Origin: Candidatus Saccharimonadota bacterium
GTDB lineage: Bacteria > Patescibacteriota > Saccharimonadia > Saccharimonadales > Saccharimonadaceae
DNA: 45,548 nt
Assembly: GCA_017941835.1 (NCBI GenBank)
Contig: JAGAVP010000002.1
Location: forward strand, 1 to 45,548
Direction of reading: 5' to 3'
Shown here: positions 43,401 through 45,548 of the stretch, one piece after another
Layout of the letters: each line of letters opens with the position of its first letter
How positions within the stretch are numbered: position 1 is the stretch's first letter
Notes under the pieces: generated by a model
The model's input: the letters and a program-made list of their open reading frames with translations, nothing else
The model's database searches: none
What the model was told of the DNA's origin: nothing
Translations under genes and position numbers: made by a program

Positions 43401-43986
43401 ATTTTGCGTTTTTATAGACCTCTTTGACATAGCCATATAGAGCGCCACTGCGTTTGGTTTTGTAGACTTCGTTAGAAACGATAATGTCATCAAAATATTC
43501 ACGTAAGCCATGAAACTTCAGAATGTCAGAAATCATGTCTTTTGATAAGTACATATCAGAAAGGCAGATAATGGTTCTACGCTCTTTTTTACAATATTTA
43601 AGAACATCTAGCACGCCAGGTTTGACATGCTGGACTTTTTTCTCAATAGAAACTTCTAGCCTGGTACAAAGCTCAACAAATGCAGATTTAGACATTTCTG
43701 GATGACAATAGTCATAAAACGCTTCGGCAATTTCCTGGTGCCTATATTCTGACTCTCCGTGGATAGATTGGTTTTTTTCCGCAATAGATTTTTCTATAGA
43801 AAAACGCTGAGCAATAAAATCTTCGGCTTTTTCTGGCTGGTCTAAGAGGGAGCTCAAGTGGATAGCCCAAGCTTCTTTGGTGTAGTCGGGGTAGCAAGAC
43901 CTAGCAACCAAGGTATCAAACATATCAAAACAGATAACAGTGTTTTCTCTAACCTTCTTTTTGATCTCTTCTAACACTTCTTCCAT
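40420..43986 (-). CDS. Fusion: HAD-like domains plus WsaF-like GT4 glycosyltransferase
   Basis: 1188 residues. N-terminal HAD domain (about 15-230): CFDMFDTLVARS with putative nucleophile D21, ICLSDMYLSKDMISDI, and LMLGNDYNADFKNALSQG. The middle (about 400-640) is a further HAD-associated module seen in glycan clusters (KVYFFTREGEFFKELFDL, EVSRLATLCPS, IVDIGWRGTIQDNVCYLL). C-terminal GT4 part (about 790-1110): IAWVLPYVIPGSGGHRTIIQ, NFIQDYEPWF, and the WsaF-like NPSRIPFEMMAAGLPVVDLY. No membrane helices; basic C-terminus. Probably a rhamnosyltransferase whose HAD part has a phosphatase or structural role; this is inference. First gene of the operon with 38252-40423. Confidence 0.85.
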   Translation of the reverse strand: MEEVLEEIKKKVRENTVICFDMFDTLVARSCYPDYTKEAWAIHLSSLLDQPEKAEDFIAQRFSIEKSIAEKNQSIHGESEYRHQEIAEAFYDYCHPEMSKSAFVELCTRLEVSIEKKVQHVKPGVLDVLKYCKKERRTIICLSDMYLSKDMISDILKFHGLREYFDDIIVSNEVYKTKRSGALYGYVKEVYKNAKYLMLGNDYNADFKNALSQGFEAIHIDSSLSDYFYSQLKGTTYNKPKYLEKVRLFVRDEDNETCQNEYRLYTFCKTVQEQLFLSNTKSFSIESPEKDLLLKRLAIAENEEWLYLEDVKKSHFTIKITHEDATGLALALLKNDTEITSVEIDTNKLNLSTYTRLVSLVANRDLSEPEIFNDLRPAKELKPIKVSEIKKQKLQKVGQGYATTFYNFAKWIKERCQKEKIKKVYFFTREGEFFKELFDLVNDGDIKADVLEVSRLATLCPSIRAVTTDECMRFWNQYSTQSMRAFCTTMALEASELAPLFSKYHISLSEEIIYPWQDSRIKALFNDQEFVSYVESQISKKQKTILEYFAAHGLKNTKEKIAIVDIGWRGTIQDNVCYLLDKTHIIGYYFGLENFLNVQPENSEKYGFINRFKGCQKIINKVTPLEMICNSPNGSTVGYTSDPEVSAIRKNDPKEDQSFYSCTKYIQQGIIQEISTNHSIPTDDLAVFNNVVDLVFEPNKYIAKTYFKLKHNEEFGTGDFALQKRSFHYEWALMGVISGKHRAMFIQNILNSSWPQGLLAVNHCTFINRHRKKKNIDAEVDSCTNSNGKTIAWVLPYVIPGSGGHRTIIQNANALAKNGYIVDLYVEDDYVTSDIQMKNRIKELFGECLCEVHMGYEFRRPYDLAIATYSETTVEIVEHSNAKVKANFIQDYEPWFVPMGGAHIKMEQVYRKDLKNICIGRWLASKVSSEFGSNAVKYFPFCADTNVYKKFDVEKEPAVCFIYQPEKPRRCWELGIRALHIVKTLHPEVTIYLYGSPSDCAANFEHQNMHILSPTECNELYNKCKVGLCLSASNPSRIPFEMMAAGLPVVDLYRENNVYDMPSEGVLLAESTPESIATSIIKVLEDESLAKSMSKYGSNYMKDYPLSRGFDDFLSAIATMLDGSDYTGATGIKKLYDKKPLPISTEVAGCRNLTPFEAPGISKKEKLKRRLKHLRSAILRRIKAIIKL

Positions 43987-43994
43987 ACTGATAA

Positions 43995-44003
43995 ATTATA
44001 CCA
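43995..44003 (-). promoter_or_regulatory. Extended -10 of the HAD-GT operon
   Basis: Minus strand TGG-TATAAT, 8 nt, ATG 43986. Near-leaderless. It is divergent from prs. Confidence 0.75.
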
Positions 44004-44045
44004 GAGTTTGGACTAAAATTGTAGGTGTGAACACAGATTAATAAG

Positions 44046-44054
44046 TGTTATAAT
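44046..44054 (+). promoter_or_regulatory. Extended -10 of prs
   Basis: TGT-TATAAT, 10 nt, ATG 44065. The base 17-18 nt upstream region (TGTGAA) does not look like a -35. Confidence 0.7.
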
Positions 44055-44064
44055 AGCTGTAACT

Positions 44065-45069
44065 ATGAAGCTCATAATTACAGAATCAACAACTAAGTGG
44101 GGGGAGACAATTAAGGATAGTCTAAAGAATATTCACGGCAACCTCTCGGTCGATATTGTGAGGCCGGAGCTAGTACGGTTTGGTAATGGCGAAGGAAAAT
44201 GCGTAATCACGGACGATATTCGTGGTGACGATGTTTATATCCTAAGTGATCCAAACAATTACTCTGTGAAATACACAGGGAGAGATGGAATACACTGCCT
44301 TAGCCCAGACGAACATATCCAAGATTTGAAAAGAATCATTAGTGCTCTAGGCAACAAGACAAAGTCTGTCAATATTGTAATGCCAATGTTATATCAGAGC
44401 AGGCAGGACAAAAGACACGGGCTAGAATCTTTGGATTGCGCAATGTTTTTGCGCGAGATGGAATGGTACGGTGTGAGACAGATTATCACCTTTGACCTAC
44501 ATAATCCGGCCGTAGTGAATGCTTCGCCTTTTAGAATGAACCTCTTGAACGTGCCAATGGAAGAGCAATTTATTAAGGCTATTAAAAATAACAAAGAAAT
44601 GAACCTAGACAAGCTCTTTGTAGTGGCACCAGATAACGGTGCGAGAAACCGCGCCAGAGCGATTGCGGAATCACTGGGCGTAAAATGCGGATTCTTTGAT
44701 AAGCGAAGAAATTATAGCACAGTAAAAGATGGCAAGAATCCAATTATGTCACACGTGTTTAACGGGCCGGACGATTTGTCGGGATATGACGTAGTAGTGG
44801 TTGATGATATGATTGCTTCTGGAGATTCACTCCTGAGTACGGCAAAGGCGCTGCGTGAGCGCAAGGCATCAAATGTATTTTTCTTTACAACTTTTGCGTT
44901 GTTCACTAATGGCGTAGAAAGGTTCAAGGAAGCTCATGCAGAAAGACTATTCAATCGCCTATTTACTACAGACTTGTCTTACATTGCGGACAACTGCGAC
45001 TCACTAGAGTTCATCAAAACAATTGATTGTGCAGAATTAATTGCTGAGACAATTCTAGAAAATATGTAA
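44065..45069 (+). CDS. prs: Ribose-phosphate pyrophosphokinase (PRPP synthetase)
   Basis: 334 residues. Makes PRPP from ribose-5-phosphate and ATP in the cytoplasm for nucleotide synthesis. FGNGEGKCVITDDIRGDDVY, the ATP-site MPMLYQSRQDKR, TFDLHNPAV, VAPDNGARNRARAIAESLGV, catalytic FFDKRRNYS, and the PRPP loop VVVVDDMIASGDSLL. The loop has DDMIASGDS where classical enzymes have DDMIDTGGT, so it belongs to a divergent subclass. Flanked by a glycan operon and the LGFP gene; no operon partner. Its stop is 4 nt from that of the convergent LGFP gene with no visible terminator between. Confidence 0.94.
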   Translation: MKLIITESTTKWGETIKDSLKNIHGNLSVDIVRPELVRFGNGEGKCVITDDIRGDDVYILSDPNNYSVKYTGRDGIHCLSPDEHIQDLKRIISALGNKTKSVNIVMPMLYQSRQDKRHGLESLDCAMFLREMEWYGVRQIITFDLHNPAVVNASPFRMNLLNVPMEEQFIKAIKNNKEMNLDKLFVVAPDNGARNRARAIAESLGVKCGFFDKRRNYSTVKDGKNPIMSHVFNGPDDLSGYDVVVVDDMIASGDSLLSTAKALRERKASNVFFFTTFALFTNGVERFKEAHAERLFNRLFTTDLSYIADNCDSLEFIKTIDCAELIAETILENM

Positions 45070-45073
45070 GTAT

Positions 45074-45548
45074 TTAAGATGGAATCTTGCCACCTAGGGT
45101 GATAGTGTAACCTTTTTGGTCGTTTCCAGAAATGTAGCCGTTTTCAAATTGTTGGTAGGAAATACCGTCTTTGGTGACGATATTGGATTTCATGAAGCCA
45201 AGCTGACCTGATTCAAAGCCACTCTTCTCCCAGACGTTACGAATTGCACCCATGGAGATATAGTAACCAAGTCTGTCGTTGCCAATGATGAAGCCGTGGT
45301 CGTATTGCTGGTAAGAAATGCCGGAAGCAGTGGTATTAATGTTAGATCTTACAAAGCCTAACACGCCAGATTCGGAACCATTCTTAACCCAGACGTCACG
45401 AATCGCACCCATGGAAACATAGTAGCCTTTCTTGTCATTACCGACAATGTATCCGTTGTCATACTGCTGATAGAGCATACCCTTCTTGGTACTACTAATG
45501 TTAGACTTCATGAAACCAAGTGGGCCAGATTCGAAGCCACTCTTCTCC
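45074..45548 (-). CDS. LGFP-repeat surface protein, C-terminal part
   Basis: The frame is open to the window edge, so only the last 158 residues are seen; the Met at 45511 lies inside a repeat and is not the start. It consists of LGFP-type repeats with a period of 52-53 residues, each containing SGxLGF(M/V)(K/R)SNI, a YQQ(Y/F)xxG(Y/F)I element and GYY(V/I)SMGAIRxVW. Two repeats are complete and one is partial; the last ends with GYTITLGGKIPS. LGFP repeats are known from actinobacterial envelope proteins and bind or sit in the cell wall, so a role in the envelope or in contact with an actinobacterial host is plausible. Confidence 0.88.
   Translation of the reverse strand, partial: EKSGFESGPLGFMKSNISSTKKGMLYQQYDNGYIVGNDKKGYYVSMGAIRDVWVKNGSESGVLGFVRSNINTTASGISYQQYDHGFIIGNDRLGYYISMGAIRNVWEKSGFESGQLGFMKSNIVTKDGISYQQFENGYISGNDQKGYTITLGGKIPS
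45074..45548 (-). repeat. Tandem LGFP repeats, about 156-159 bp period
   Basis: The protein repeats are also visible in DNA: blocks such as GATTCGAAGCCACTCTTCTCC at the edge recur as close variants about 320 bp earlier, and CATGGAGATATAGTAACC-like blocks recur once per unit. The array continues beyond the window. Confidence 0.85.

Noticed and set aside
1-45548. TGA recoded as an amino acid (as in Gracilibacteria)
   Set aside because: TGA acts as the stop of murC and galE at positions where the families normally end, and no conserved gene needs a TGA read-through.
1-45548. CRISPR array, insertion sequence or prophage
   Set aside because: No short direct repeats with regular spacers, no transposase or phage genes; the only tandem repeats are protein-coding (LGFP and Cys14 units).

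Overview
The window looks like a chromosomal segment of a small-genome bacterium of the Candidate Phyla Radiation, most likely Candidatus Saccharibacteria (TM7). That assignment is inference. It rests on very tight gene packing, short 14-residue Cys repeats and lamin-tail domains in a secreted protein, an LGFP-repeat surface protein, a type IV pilus minor-pilin operon, a small conserved 68-residue protein that I recall from CPR genomes, and ordinary use of TGA as a stop (for example murC and galE), which argues against Gracilibacteria/Absconditabacteria. No mobile element, CRISPR array or rRNA is visible.

Layout. 1-864: C-terminal part of dnaK and a bidirectional terminator. 863-4944: a secreted lamin-tail protein, then a three-gene operon (membrane protein, 91-residue protein, flavin disulfide-oxidoreductase homologue without its redox cysteines). 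4972-5048: initiator tRNA. 5118-13289 (minus strand): one operon for type IV pilus minor pilins in the order H/FimU, I/PilV, J/PilW, K/PilX, preceded by a 1202-residue secreted Cys-rich protein and a membrane-anchored TPR-like protein. 13332-17267: small envelope and cell-division genes, tRNA-Ile2(CAU), a short MscS channel, a choloylglycine-hydrolase-family enzyme and the 68-residue gene. 17287-43986: envelope and surface-polysaccharide block with murC, gtrA, a Wzy/WaaL-like protein, an initiating sugar-phosphate transferase, galE, a Wzm/Wzt exporter, the complete dTDP-L-rhamnose operon rmlA-C-B-D, a Wzx-glycosyltransferase fusion and about ten glycosyltransferase domains. 44065-45548: PRPP synthetase and the C-terminal part of an LGFP-repeat protein.

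How the parts work together. RmlA-D would supply dTDP-rhamnose and GalE would supply UDP-galactose-type sugars. The WcaJ-like transferase would start a lipid-linked glycan, the GT2/GT4 enzymes (several WsaF-like, i.e. rhamnosyltransferase-like) would extend it, and either the Wzm/Wzt ABC exporter or the Wzx/Wzy pair would move it out. The pilus operon probably builds a tip complex displaying the large secreted protein. Both systems fit an episymbiont that must hold on to a host cell, although the lifestyle is not shown by the sequence itself.

Transcription signals are unusually readable. Most first genes of operons have an extended -10 (TGnTATAAT or close) whose last base lies only 6-12 nt before the start codon, with no Shine-Dalgarno, so leaderless or near-leaderless mRNAs are expected. 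Genes inside operons carry Shine-Dalgarno sequences. There is no stretch over 300 bases without a gene.
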